NCBI GenBank assembly: GCA_028554645.1
Contig: JAQOOI010000064.1
Coordinates: 1,240,001-1,304,000, forward strand
DNA length: 64,000 nucleotides
Source: Omphalotus guepiniiformis
Lineage: Eukaryota > Basidiomycota > Agaricomycetes > Agaricales > Omphalotaceae
Reading direction: 5' to 3'
The position numbers were made by a program, and so were the translations under genes. Every line of letters starts with the position of its first letter. The first letter of the stretch is position 1. The notes under the pieces are model-generated. The model saw only the letters and a program-made list of their open reading frames with translations. It had not been told where the DNA came from and searched no databases. Shown here in pieces: positions 49,662-61,500 of this stretch.

Positions 49662-50808
49662 TCACGCCCTAGTCTTCGATGCACGTGATTTGGTTGTCGT
49701 AGCAGCCTGTAATTGAGCAGCGATTAACCTCTGGCAGACAACCCCTAGACTGAGTCTTACCTTCTTCGCTGGTGCCTTCTTCGGCGCTACAGCCTTCTCT
49801 TTCTTCGCCGCAGTCTTCGCTTTCGTAGTGGCGCTCGTCCCCGTAACAGTCTAAATCAAGCAATCATACCATCAGGTACCGTCAATGTCTCCTCAAAATT
49901 CCACAATCACCTTCTTTGCTGTGCCTCTCTTTGATGCACTTGATGTCTTCTTGGCCGCTGCTGCTTTCGAACTAGCTTTCCCTGCAATGACCTTCTTCGC
50001 AGGAGCAGCCTTCTTAGCAGTGGTGGTAGCTTTCGAAGCGGCGGGTTTTGTGGCGGGTTTTGTGGCAGGCTTCTTGGTTGCAGGCGCAACCGCTTTCTTT
50101 CCCGTAGCCTTAGTGGTAGTAGCTTTAGTAGTAGAAGCTGGCTTAGAGTTCTACCCAATGAACATTAGTATCCACTATATGCGCAAACAATCTGAAGGTA
50201 CCGACCTCCTTCGCAGCATCCGGCTTGGTCTTGGGCGCTAGCTTCACCTTTCCCGATGGTCCTTTGGGCAAGACAAACATCCCACCCTCAGCACCGGAGG
50301 TGATAGCACGGTTCAATTGAGACAGGTTTGAGGCGGTGAACTCGACCTTGAATTTATCTTCGGCGTACTATACGCGCACAGTGAGAAGATATATCAACCC
50401 GAACGAGACTAAACAATTACCTTCTTGATGATGCTACGTGACACGCCTTGTCGCGACTCTGCAGGGTGATCCACAATGCATTGCTACAAAACAGCAGTCA
50501 GAAGAGCATCTAGTGAGCCGGAAACATCCACTAGATACCTTGATAATGTCCTTCCACGATGGCTTGCCCAACGCAACCACAGGCGCCGCTTTGCTTTTAC
50601 CAGAGCTCTTCGCCTTTGCAGCTGCAGTCTTCGTAGTTGTTGCCTTCTTGGACACAGCTGTCTTTTCCTTCTTCGTTCCCGACGCGGAGGCCCTTTTCGA
50701 AGCAGGCTTTGTCGCCGCTTTCGGGGAGGGTTTGGCGGCAGAGGCAGGTTTGCCCACTGACTTGGCTGGAGATGCCGGGACAGAAGTTGAAGATTTAGAA
50801 GCAGACAT
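49662..50808 (-). CDS. Linker histone H1, copy B
   Basis: Second linker histone of the window. The start MSASKSSTSVPASPAKSVGK opens a longer basic N-tail than copy A (about 80 residues, TKPASKRASASGTKKEKTAV). The H15 domain is LGKPSWKDIIK, then QCIVDHPAESRQGVSRSIIK, then YAEDKFKVEFTASNLSQLNR and ITSGAEGGMFVLPKGPSGKV, ending VKLAPKTKPDAAKE, nearly identical to copy A in the last part. The C-tail is Lys/Ala-rich (KKAAPAKKVIAGKASSKAAA) and ends SRASKTRA. Intron positions inside the H15 domain and after DAAKE match copy A. The N-tail difference between the copies is the main divergence. Promoter has ACGCGT and TCACGTG. Confidence 0.88.
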
Positions 50809-51271
50809 CGAAAAACGATGAGTGGATATTTGAGAGTTGAGTTGTTAGTGAGATATACAAGATAACTTGTAGCAAATCTTGCTTTGTTGCTGGTTGGTGA
50901 TTGGGGGGAATCCTCGAGAACAAGCGGATGACATCCCCCTTTTTAAGAAGACGCGTCGCGTTGAGATCACGTGTAAATTTCCTAGTTTGTTTGTTTCATT
51001 CAACAAGGTTGAGCACAGCCACTATCCCAAGCCTATAAATACGTTGTTGAGAGATCTCTTCTGCTTTTTCTTCCTCACAGACTCTTGACGCGGTAGATTA
51101 GCCGCGGTTTTTCAGACCGTTGAGCAAGAGGTTATGATTGCACACATAGGTACCATAGATATGTATTTCCTGTAGCTAATTCGACATGAATTGGACACGT
51201 TGTATTATATACAAATAGCAGTCTATACCACAACTTTTCGCTACTCCACATCCCTTTTGTGAAATGAACAT
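50809..51271. other. 463-bp intergenic region: H1 copy B promoter
   Basis: Tandem gap. It contains ACGCGT (50951-50956) and TCACGTG (50967-50973), 143 and 159 bp upstream of the H1 start, and the 3' flank of the AMP-binding gene. No gene is seen. Confidence 0.45.
50951..50973. promoter_or_regulatory. ACGCGT and TCACGTG pair upstream of H1 copy B
   Basis: An MCB-type ACGCGT is separated by 10 bp from TCACGTG. S-phase control of a histone gene by an ACGCGT site would be expected; binding is inferred. Confidence 0.45.
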
Positions 51272-53355
51272 TTAAGCAACAACGCGGAACGCTCCATTTG
51301 TGTGGACCCTGGCTTTAAAACCCAGATTCAACCAAGCTTCGTCCTCTTCTCCGGACCCGTTTGAACTGCCAGCACTCACACTCCCGGATGCGCGTACATC
51401 CACATAATCGCTGTTCGTGCTCTCGGTCTCCTCCCCAAGCAGAAGTTTAGCTACAGGCGGGCCCCTCACGGATAGCACGCCAACTGGGTCTTCCCCACCT
51501 TCAACATCATCGTCATTCACCCCGAATAATTTCGCTTCGATGGACACCGTGGGCGGGCCAACTGGTGCCAACATAGAGTCGGAACCGTCTATGGCAGAAA
51601 AATCTTGAAGATCGAGTGGATGGGAGGCAAACACAGGACCAACGACGGCAGGATGCGCCAAGGTGGTAACAATTGGGCAAGAAAACGCAATTCTTGCAGG
51701 AGTCAGTGCTGGAGCTGGGAGCGAACCTATTGCAAAAATCATTCAAGTTTCAATTCGTGCACAAGGAAAGCACTCTTAGCGAACCTTCAACGACAACCGC
51801 CCTCACGGTACCCGCGCCCTCTCCAATCACTCTAGCCCTTGCACCATCATATACCAGCCGATCCCACAAGCTGTCTTTACTGATAAAACCCTCGGTGATT
51901 CCAGCAATTTTGTGTCGCCAAGCAAATGAGTTCAGAATGAAGCTTTTCTTTGCCTCTCTGAGTATCGACTCAGTCAATGATACTAGGTGCGGAGTTTTGA
52001 GGTAAAGAACGGTCGGGGACGGAATAGGATACAACACAGCTGAAAGAACATCAGAAACATCTTTCTTTGGCTCCACTAGAATCACATATCAGCGCTCTAA
52101 CCGATGCTAATGAACTCAAAAATATTACTAACCCTCATCCGAGCTGAAAACATTTGAACTTTTCATTGTAGAGAAACTCGTCCCTTCAAAGATGGCCGTG
52201 TAGGCAATCGCACGCCCATATGCCCCGCTTAGCGAATGCGCGGAGACGATAGTGTCCAAGGGCGAAAGGGCTGATGCTGCGGGAAATAACGCATGGGTAG
52301 CAGCCACTCCGGCAGTGATATTCGCGTGGGTCAGCTGGGCACCTTGGATTTGACCGTGCGAGTCGGCAAAGAAGGACACGGAAAAAATGTCGGTGGGCTC
52401 TGAATAGACCAAAATTTTAGTTGAAAGAAAGTAATGCAGGAAAATTGAAAACGTGCTCGGCAACGGGTTTAAGATTTTCTCAATTTTGACACCCTCTCTC
52501 TCCACATCGGCCCACAACAGCACCTTGACTTTGCTTGCGACACTAGCCATCGCACGCGGACCTGGTTCGCCTACTACTACGATAGTGTGGTGCCTTCCTC
52601 CTTCGCCCGCATCATAGATGAGCTCCAATAGAGTAGGGAGAAGGTCTGCATGAGTGATGATAGCGGAGGGTGGATGTGAGTCTAAAATTGGCGAAAGCAA
52701 GTTTTCAGTAGCGAGCGTGAAGGAAGGGATGGAGTGTGAGGAAAGTGCCAAGTCTGCCACAATGAATTCTGCAAAGGATTATCATTAGCGGACAGTCTTA
52801 TGAATAGGAAAGCAAAAAGTACCGAAGCAGTCGTTAAGTAAAAGCAATACATTGGATTCTTGAGGTTGGAGGCCTGCTAGCCGAATCAATCCAGTACCAA
52901 ATGAGGCGACACGGTCTTGAAGTGCGGCGTTGGTAATCTAGAGCAATAAACTCTTGAATTCTCTCTTTGGGAAGGAAGAGGCTGAATTGTAATCTTCGTG
53001 TTCCAGAGTGTGCGGGGTGTATCAACCTCAGAGCGAACCAAATCCGCAAGAATATGAACATCCTTGTGGGGTCGTACCGGAATCTAGTTTGTTGAAAGAA
53101 TTAGTACATTAGTCTCGCTACCAAGCAGGGCTGCAGCTTCACTCGATTCATAAGACCAGTTCCATAGTTCCTATAGACAGCACTTTCTCCTGGGTTCCGC
53201 ACCCTCGTGACCTCACTCTGTCGGCCTAACAAGATAGGGTGCACTAACGGTTGCGCACGGTAAAACGTACGCAACAAAAAAACGGTCCCAGCAATAAGAC
53301 CAAGTAGGATGGTCAAGTCGTCTGTAACAAGCCAGTCAGAGACACTGGCCACCAT
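51272..53355 (-). CDS. Degenerate AMP-binding (long-chain acyl-CoA synthetase-like) membrane protein
   Basis: Resembles fungal acyl-CoA synthetases of the ANL superfamily but looks inactive. The N-terminus has a membrane anchor (LTILLGLIAGTVFLLRTFY) then the family-like HPILLGRQSEVTRVRNPGES and AVYRNYGTGLM. The adenylation-fold body is visible: IITHADLLPTLLELI, EPTDIFSVSFFADSHGQIQG followed by AQLTHANITAGVAATHALFP. At the place of the phosphate-binding loop (normally Y-T-S-G-T-T-G-x-P-K-G) the sequence is SFFADSHGQIQGAQLTH: the Gly/Thr-rich loop and Lys are gone. Later blocks GPPTVSIEAKLFGV, GVLSVRGPPVAKLLLG and WLNLGFKARVHTNGAFRVVA align to the late core motifs, and the protein stops there, with no C-terminal AMP-binding subdomain and no catalytic Lys. 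Exons near 52790-53100 are poorly resolved. Confidence 0.72.
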
Positions 53356-54464
53356 TTTTCTTGGACTTCACTTCAGAACGACCTGAAGATAAATAGAATG
53401 AGCAGAGATGTTATGAGACGTTCAGTGAAGTATCAGAAGGGGATGGAAGTAAAGAACTGAAGAGAAGAGTTATAAGAGACAGAGACCCAGGTGGCCCCGT
53501 TACTTCGAGTAGAACGCTGTCGTCACTCAGACCACTGTGAGAATTATTTCAAGTCGCGCCGTCGCGCCGTGAATCCGACGCTAACTCGCGTAAGTTCAAG
53601 TTACTTACAGACAGTATCATAATTGTAAATGCTCAACGGTTCCCAAAGCATTGCAAAGACGACATTTAACTCTAAGTCATCCCGTAGGCTGGAGCCTGGA
53701 GTGAAGTATGACTGACCATCAATAATCATCTCCTCGTATCACAGCTGAGCCTCTTCGGAGTCCATGAGAATCCGACAATCATTAAAATCAGTCTAATCTG
53801 AGCAAGGAGAGAATTTCACAGCTATTCTCCGGGACTAAAGCGATCCCGACACCTTCAGGAAGGATACCAGAAGCCAATAGCAGAGGCAACGAATTGATGT
53901 ATAACTTACTGAAGCAGTACTTGATGCGTGAGAAATGTTTTTCCGAAGTGTTCTTGACTATGATCATCATGATACAGACACTGGCCAGCACTGGCCGACG
54001 TCCAACAGTCACCGGTCAGCCTTCTTAAAGGCATTGATTCTTCCTTAATGTCAGCTCAAAGGGAAGGAGTATGTTCTAGATCTGGGATCCTCCGAGATAA
54101 TTCAACTAGGTAAAAATATATTCATCATACACCAGGCTTTTTTGTTGTTGACTTCAAGCCGGCCTTCGACTCGGATTTTGTTCAGACCTGTGGCACCGTT
54201 GGATATGCATCGAGCATGACCTATGTAATTGACATGCTGTTACTATTAGTGCCTGTGCGTCTCCGATGAAATGTACAATCATCTACATATGTATGGCTTC
54301 CTTCCATGGGACGCAAAATTATGGTTTGATCAAAGTACATCTTTTTGTCATAGGATTCAAGAACTCTTTGCTTATTCAACATCTTCGCCCTTGTGCCTTT
54401 TTGTGAGTCTATAGTTCCTTTCCCCCGCACCCCTTACACACCGTATCTTCAGAGGAAGTCTCAA
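53356..54464. other. 1.1-kb intergenic region upstream of the NLR-like gene
   Basis: The longest gene-free stretch in the window, lying between two divergent starts. Short minus-strand ORFs (53788-54012, 54221-54430) encode nothing recognisable. No repeats long enough to mark a transposon were seen. It could contain a decayed gene. Confidence 0.4.
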
Positions 54465-57400
54465 ATGACTGCCATACGACTACAAGATCGGTACCGGAGA
54501 CAAATCACCGGTGCATTGCAATCTGGTACCGTCACGCAGAGCCTTGCTCTTCTGGAACAGATAGGTCAGGCTACGAGTCTGCCTGGCATACAAGGTTTTG
54601 CAGGTGTGGCAGCAATTATTTTGGAAATATGCAACGTGAGTTTTCAATAGTAGGTTCATTACTCAGTGCAAGTGCCAAAACCTGTTAGATCTAGTCTGCA
54701 AGCTCTAATAGAGACGAATGGAAGGCACTTAGTAATGACATTGGAGAGCTTGCTATGGCTGTAGCTGGGCAGGTTGAAGATCAAAAGGAAAATTTGACCC
54801 AGGATATGTTAGACCATATCGCACGCCTGTGCAGGTGGGAGTGTTCACACAACTTATGACATTTTCATCCCGAACTGATTTTATGGTACAGAACTTTGGA
54901 AGATGTACATGGGTCACTACAAGCCTTGTCTGAAAGCCGTACATCAGTGGGCTGGCTCGTTAATCATACCAGGGACGAGCTTACTTTGCAACGGTTGGAC
55001 CGAGATATTAAGCACACTTTAGACGTATTTTCGGTGAGCGCCGCTCCTCTATTCAACATTGTAGATCAATCACAGCAGTTCCGGATCACGCAATCAAGGA
55101 CGTGCACTGACTTTTTGTGTATTCCTCGGTAGTTGCACTGCTCTAACAGGTTTGAGCAGAGCTTGAAGCATTCTGAAACGTCCAACTGGCGGGGAGAAGT
55201 ACTAGGCGAGATCAAAGAAGTCTATCGGGCCTTGATCACCGACATAAAGGGGGAGGACGCCGCTCAGGTGAAGCCCGTTTTCTGGTACTCGACATGAATT
55301 TGACTGGTATCTCTCAGTCTGTTTCTCAATCTCACAGGTGAGCCAAAGGATTATAAGAGATCTCAGCATTTTAACTATGAATTGTGCTAGGATACTTCAA
55401 GGGCCTGTACTACCTGCACCTGTAAAGTTTTTTGGAAGACAAGAGGAGGTCAATCAGGCAGTTGAGATTGCTACTGGAGCTTCAAATGCTGTGGTCGCTG
55501 GGCGCGTTGCTATACTTGGACCAGCAGGTACGATGGATTATTGCACTGCTCGTGCGTTCAAATGTGTATAAAGTTAACTGTCAAATAGGTATAGGCAAGT
55601 CCGCTCTTGCGAGTAGAGTCCTCCAAGACCAACGTATCATCAATACCTTTGGCGATCGTCGTTATTTCATTGCATGTGATGCTGCAGGTAATAAAACTGA
55701 TCTCCTGACTGCCATTGCAGGACCTCTTTCGATTCAAGGCAACGAGCTCCAAAAGAAGATCATGGAGAGATTTGGTCAACCTGACTCCAAGACACTTCTG
55801 GTCTTGGACAACTTTGAATCTCCCTGGGAGCCTACAGCGACTAGAGCTGAAGTCGAGACTTTCCTCGCCACTCTGGCAAATATCGATAATCTGGCCATTC
55901 TGATCACCATGAGAGGAGCTGAACGACCTGGAAGAGTTGCTTGGACAAAACCATGCCTCCAGCAACTGAAGCCTCTCGATCTCTCCTCAGCTCGCCATAT
56001 GTTTTTCTCCATCGCGGATTGTCCCGAGGACGACCATAATGTAGATGCACTGTTGGCAATCATTGATTTATTGCCTCTGGCTGTCACGCTGATGGCAACC
56101 TTGGCACAGTCCGAGACTACCGAGACGCTCCTCCAACGTTGGGAGGATGAACAGAGCACTTTGCTTCATAGGGCCTCCGGGCGTCGCTGTAGTTTGGACG
56201 TCTCCATATCAATTTCATTGAACAGTCCTCGAATGCGAGCTGTCCCTCAAGCGCTTCAGCTTTTGAAGGCGCTTTCCTTACTTCCGGATGGAATTGAAAG
56301 CCGCAGGGTTGGTGACATCTTTCCGACTATCCAGCATCCCAGAAAAGCCTTATCTACACTTTGGCAGACTTCGCTGGCATACAATGATGGCACTGGGCGC
56401 ACGCGCATACTATCCCCCATTCGTGCACATGTGATCTCTCATCAGCCATCGGAATCTTCGGATATGGCAACTATGGCCACGTATTACATGGGTCTTGCAG
56501 AGTTGTCGTCCAGTCTTGGAGGACAACACGGCCTGACTATCGTTAAACGATTGACACCCGAGGTCGGAAATTTGCATGCCATTGTGAAGCTTGTGCTTGA
56601 AGCACGGTCAAGCATGCGTTCTGACGAGGGCTTACTACGAGGTGCAATCAAGGCTGCTGTTGAATTGTCCAAATTTCAACGATATACACATTTAGGGAGC
56701 GTCGAGACCTTACGACTCGCAGTAGCAGCGGCTGGCAAACTCAAGGACGATGTTTTGCGAGCAGATACATTATTCAATCTAGCCTGGGTGTCTCGATCAG
56801 TATCAGTGGCATCTGTTCCAAGCGATGAAGTAGAAAAACTTTGCCGGGAGGCTTTAGCGCTATATGAGGGACACCAGTATCCTTATGGACAGGCAGGTCA
56901 GTCTCTTTTACGTGTGTGCCATATTCATTTTTTGAGACGTGTGCGAACGGTTGCAGAGTGTGTTTGGCTGTTAGGGCAATTATCGAAGAACACGACACGA
57001 CAAAACCAGTGTCATGTTCTGTACAGTACGGCACTCGATATTTCTCTACGCTCAGGAAATCGGTACTGTCAGGTAATTGATTGTTCGTGGTCATGATTTG
57101 TTCTCAAGATTGACCTTATATTATTCCGCAGGCAAAATGTTTGTCGAATTTATCAGAAATTGCCTTCTTTCAGGGCGACCTTGCAATTTCCGAAAAGCAA
57201 TCACAAGAAGCTCTCACCATATTTAAAGACCTGGACCATCTTACAAACATTGGCCTTACTTTGCATCTGCTGGGGCGAATCGAATTTTCCAAGGGACAGT
57301 ACGATACAGCTCTTAGATATTACGAGGAAGCTCTTCCCCCGCTCGAGAAAGCCGGCGCTTTCCTCGAAGTTAGTTTGATTCACATAGTCAAGGGCGATAT

Positions 57401-58115
57401 CTCTTTCGCCCGAAGCTCCTATGCGATGGCGAGGCGAGACTATCAGCAAGCATTGAATCTCCTCGTTGAACGCGGTCTACAACATGGCTCAAGAGCGGCA
57501 TATGCACACTTATCACTAGCTGAAACTGCGGCCGCTTTGTATGACGACGAAACAGCCCGTCACTACGTAGACACTGCAATGAAGTACTTTGAAAAACGGC
57601 AGAACACCCACGGTATGATATATAGCCATATCATCTATGGAGACCTGGCACTTCATTCTGCGCCTCCCGAGCACGAAGAGGCAGCAGTTCACTACGCTAT
57701 TGCCTTGCGAAGCAGTATCTTGTCTGGCTTCATGGCTGAACACGCTCAAGCGAACCTAAAACTCGGTGTGCTCAATGTCTCGCGCAGACAGCTTCAGGAC
57801 GCGTTGCCTTACCTGACCATAGCTCTGGCGGTCTCCCGGACCAAGTCAGACTTGCGGGGTCAAGGAAGCGTGACTCTTCATCTCGGCAACTGGTACCTCG
57901 CAAATGGAGACAAGGAAACGGCTTTAGCATGTTACCGAGCTGCATACCCTCTCTGTCGAAGACTGGACGCACTTCGAGACATGGCAGGGTGTTTGAGGGG
58001 CATTGGAGAAGTGACTGGAAGAAAAAGGGCTGTAGAGGAGGCGAAAGAACTGTACACACAGACTGGGGACGTTCAAGGAACAGAATATTGTAGAGAACTG
58101 ATTTCGACAAAGTAA
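54465..58115 (+). CDS. NLR-like STAND protein: helical N-terminal domain, NB-ARC-type NTPase, TPR repeats
   Basis: Candidate intracellular sensor of the fungal NLR type. Exon 1 (MTAIRLQDRYRRQITGALQS) and the next give an all-helical domain with LPGIQGFAGVAAIILEICN, DEWKALSNDIGELAMAVAGQ and LCRTLEDVHGSLQALSESRT; the pattern (helix, short-residue AxxIL helix, then long amphipathic helices) resembles MLKL-NTD/HeLo-like four-helix bundles. The NTPase starts LPAPVKFFGRQEEVNQAVEI. Walker A is GPAGIGKSALASRVL, split by an intron at about 55529-55588. Walker B is KTLLVLDNFESPWEP, then LAILITMRGAERPG, LLPLAVTLMATLAQ (GLPLA-like) and an MHD-like RILSPIRAHV. After 56500 come helical TPR repeats: SEIAFFQGDLAISEKQSQEA, GRIEFSKGQYDTALRYYEEA, YAMARRDYQQALNLLVERG. 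The gene ends YCRELISTK. Function in immunity or heterokaryon incompatibility is inferred. Confidence 0.82.
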
Positions 58116-58548
58116 TTGATACTAATTGATACAGTAACGAATGGTCCCTTGAGCATTAGGCATTGTGTTTCTCGAAGTCTGATGTTGAGCTTCCGCCGAT
58201 GAGCATGGGAGATGAGTTCGAACTCCGCTAGGCGTGAGTGAATGGGATTTTGCTCTCAAGGTGTCTTCAACCACCATTCATACTAATTTCTAGTATTATT
58301 TTCTGGCGGCATCTACCATAGTAGTTGTGGGCAACCTTGTCCGTTTATCTTTTTCAAAAGTTTGCTTCATTTGTCCAACGTCGAAATCTAAAGGCATCTC
58401 GTTACGACCTTGTACACGTCCACCCTCATACTTGGCCGTGTCTCTCGACTTAATCTGCTTTTTTCCTGGACGGCCTTCGCATTTGGACGGGCAAGCTTTC
58501 GCCCAGCTTATTCGTAATCCTTAATCTTTCTCATTCAAAACCATATAA
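58116..58548. other. 433-bp intergenic region: PUF gene promoter and leader
   Basis: Between the NLR-like stop and the ATG of the RRM-PUF gene. It has pyrimidine-rich runs on the plus strand near 58290-58530, as common in fungal promoters. No gene seen. Confidence 0.4.
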
Positions 58549-61500
58549 TGTCTTTATCCGCCACTGACAACAACGGCTCCTATTCGAGGGCTCCTCCTTC
58601 CGGAAAGACTCCACCTCCTGCCCCTTCTGCCGCATACGCCAAAAGGTATGTGGCTCGCTTCTTATTCTGTTAATTTCTTTTCAATTTGTTTTTGCCATGT
58701 CAAGAGCAAGGGAGCTCCAGGCTGGTCAGGAATTGGGAGCTCGATATCGTCCCCCCGCGCTGCGCGCTATTGCCTCCGGTGGTTCTCCTCCTAATGAGGT
58801 TTCGCCTTCTGTCACGACACCCGGTGACGGCAGCTCTTTGCCTCCCACCAACTATCCCCCGGGATTCAGGAGGGCAAGGGCTGGTACCCTCCCTTCTAAT
58901 GTGCAGCTTGCTGCTCAACGGTATGCGGCGGCTTCTAGCACTCTCGGCAGCACTCCAGCCTCTACCGAATCTCTTTTGGAGCAGTCGCAGCGTATTCCCC
59001 CAACTCCGACGTCCACCTTGGCTCCAGCACGACCTGGGTTGCGTCACTCTGCCTCTTCTCTCGCGCCGTCTACTATTACAAGTCGCCTCAGATCTGAGTC
59101 GCTTACACTTCCCACGGGCGGGCTCTCAAATGCCTTCGGTTCTTCTATTTTCTCATCTTCATGGCTCTCAAATAACGGAACCGGTAATGGGTTTCCTGTT
59201 CTTGAAGAACTGCGTTCTGTAACATCTGCAGACTCTGTCGACGATTTTGATGTCCATACCCTCGATTATTTGGGATTAGATGACAGCCATCGTCCTCCTG
59301 CCACCATTTCCGAGCTTCGCACTCAAGCCCAAGCTGCTATTGCCGGTAATCTTGCAGGAAACCCATCCCGGTTACGTGCTAGCACAGTCTCGAATCCTTA
59401 TAGATCGAGGCCCTCTCTGGCAGGTTCACTCCTTTCACCTGCAGCTCCAGCTGAGGAGGAGGAATACGACACTTACGATGATCAGGCGTACACGCGCCAA
59501 CGTTTTGAATCTCCTAACCCCGATGGATATTCAGCTTCTTACGTAGCAAAGGGCTTTAAACAGGCGGACCTTCTTTCTGCTCCCTCTCGCCCCCGGGCAA
59601 TCTCTGTTGGAAATCTCGAAGATCCTACCCGCTCTCTTCAAAGGCGTGCTGCCACTGTGGATGCGCAGTCCTATATCAATGAACTTGCTCAACAAAGCTC
59701 AGGGCTTAGCGTGATATCCAGTAATATCGGAAATTCTGTGGGTATGCTGAAGGCCGAGAAGCTAGCGGGTGCCCGTGGTGCCCCTACGGTGCACTTTCCC
59801 AACGGCGGCGAAACTCCTAGCAGAGCCTCGGCTTACTTGCTTGCGCCTGGGGCTACAAATCGTTCTGTTTCTCCGAAATCTGAAGGGCCATCTTCTCAAA
59901 TTCAAACTCCTACTCGCTCTCTTTGGATTGGAAACCTTGACAGTGCTGTGACGAGCGAGCAACTTATCCACGTGTTTGCTCCGTATGGTGCTATCGAAAG
60001 CTTGAGGTTGCTCCCTGAGAAGGTGATTACGTGCTCTCATCTAACTCGCGTTTGAGTGTCTCATACAATCCTAGGAGTGTGGTTTCGTCAATTTTGTCGA
60101 TCAAGCGGATGCCATTCGCGCTAAAGATGATGTTTTGAATCGTTTAGGGGGAAATATTGGCATGCCCAATGGACAGACTGTGCGCATCGGCTTCGGAAAA
60201 GCTGATAGTGCGCCAGTGGCTCCTGCTAAGGGAACACCAGTGAGTCCTGGCCCTACATCTCCTGGTGCTGTAGCCGGGAAGTCTTCAAGCACTACCGCTA
60301 CACCAGGCGGCATCGATGCACAACTGCAATCGACGCCTACTCGTGCTTTGTGGATCGGTTCAATTCCATCGACTACTACCCCTGCTACTATTCTGAGTGT
60401 ATTCAGCCCTTACGGTCCTATCGAGTCCGCTAGAGTGTTGACGCATAAGAACTGCGGTTTCAGTGAGTCATCGCTCGATATACACTTTCTAACTGTGCTG
60501 ACCCTACTGCAGTCAATTTCGAACGACTGGATGACGCTGTCCGTGCACGAAAAGCGCTGAATGGACGCGATGTGCTCGGTAGCGACGTTGGAGCGATTCG
60601 GATCGGGTTTGCCAAGGTGCCGGTCAAGAACGGTCAAGAAGGCGCAGGAGCGGAGGAGGCTACACCCGGACCTGTTCAGGGTGTCGGTGACTTGAGTGTT
60701 GGAGCAACAATTCACGCACTGCGTATTGTCAAAGGTGCCTCTACCATACCTGCCGACCAGCAAGTTCTCAGTGGCGTAGTTGAAAACTATCGATCCAACT
60801 TGCTACTCAGCATGATCGGGTCGGGTATTCATTCAGCGTCGTTGATATCAGATGGACTTGCCAAACCTCCCGGTTGGATTCCTTCAGTCACCGAACAACA
60901 GATGATTATGAAGGAACTTAGTGCAGGCAGCGCCGATGCTGAAGCGGATATTGCAGCCCTTGCAGGTACGCCAGCCGCAATACTCTGCGTTTATTACACT
61001 GCTAACTAAGGGTTCTTTCTAGAGTTTCGCCCTCCTACTATGTACTATACTACGATTCCGTTGGTATCCGAAAGGCCTCACAACAGACGTTGGGACGCTT
61101 CTAAACTTCGTGAACTACGTAAGCGTTTGGATTCTGGCACGATGTCCACAGAGGAGGTAGACCAAGTGGCAGCCGACTTTTTGGATGGTGAAATTGTCGA
61201 TTTGGCTTCAGACTGGCTTGGAAATACGGTTGTTTTAGACACAATGATGTCAACAGGCAATTAAATGGCGTCCAGGTTGTACAAAAACTATTCGAGAAGT
61301 GCTCCACTGGACCCAAGTTCGCGATGCTGGAGAGGATTTGCCCTAATCTTGCCATGATTGGCATCCATAAGAATGGAACGTGGGCCGCCCAGAAGATTAT
61401 AGAGTGTGTCTCCACTCCTGAAGAAATCGGTCTTGTTGCACAGAATCTCAGACCATATGCTCCACCTCTGCTCCTTGATCAATTTGGAAACTATGTTGTT

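Noticed and set aside
58200..58225. GTTCGAACTCC resembling a tRNA B box
   Set aside because: The flanking bases do not form a 5-bp T stem and no acceptor stem or anticodon arm is present.
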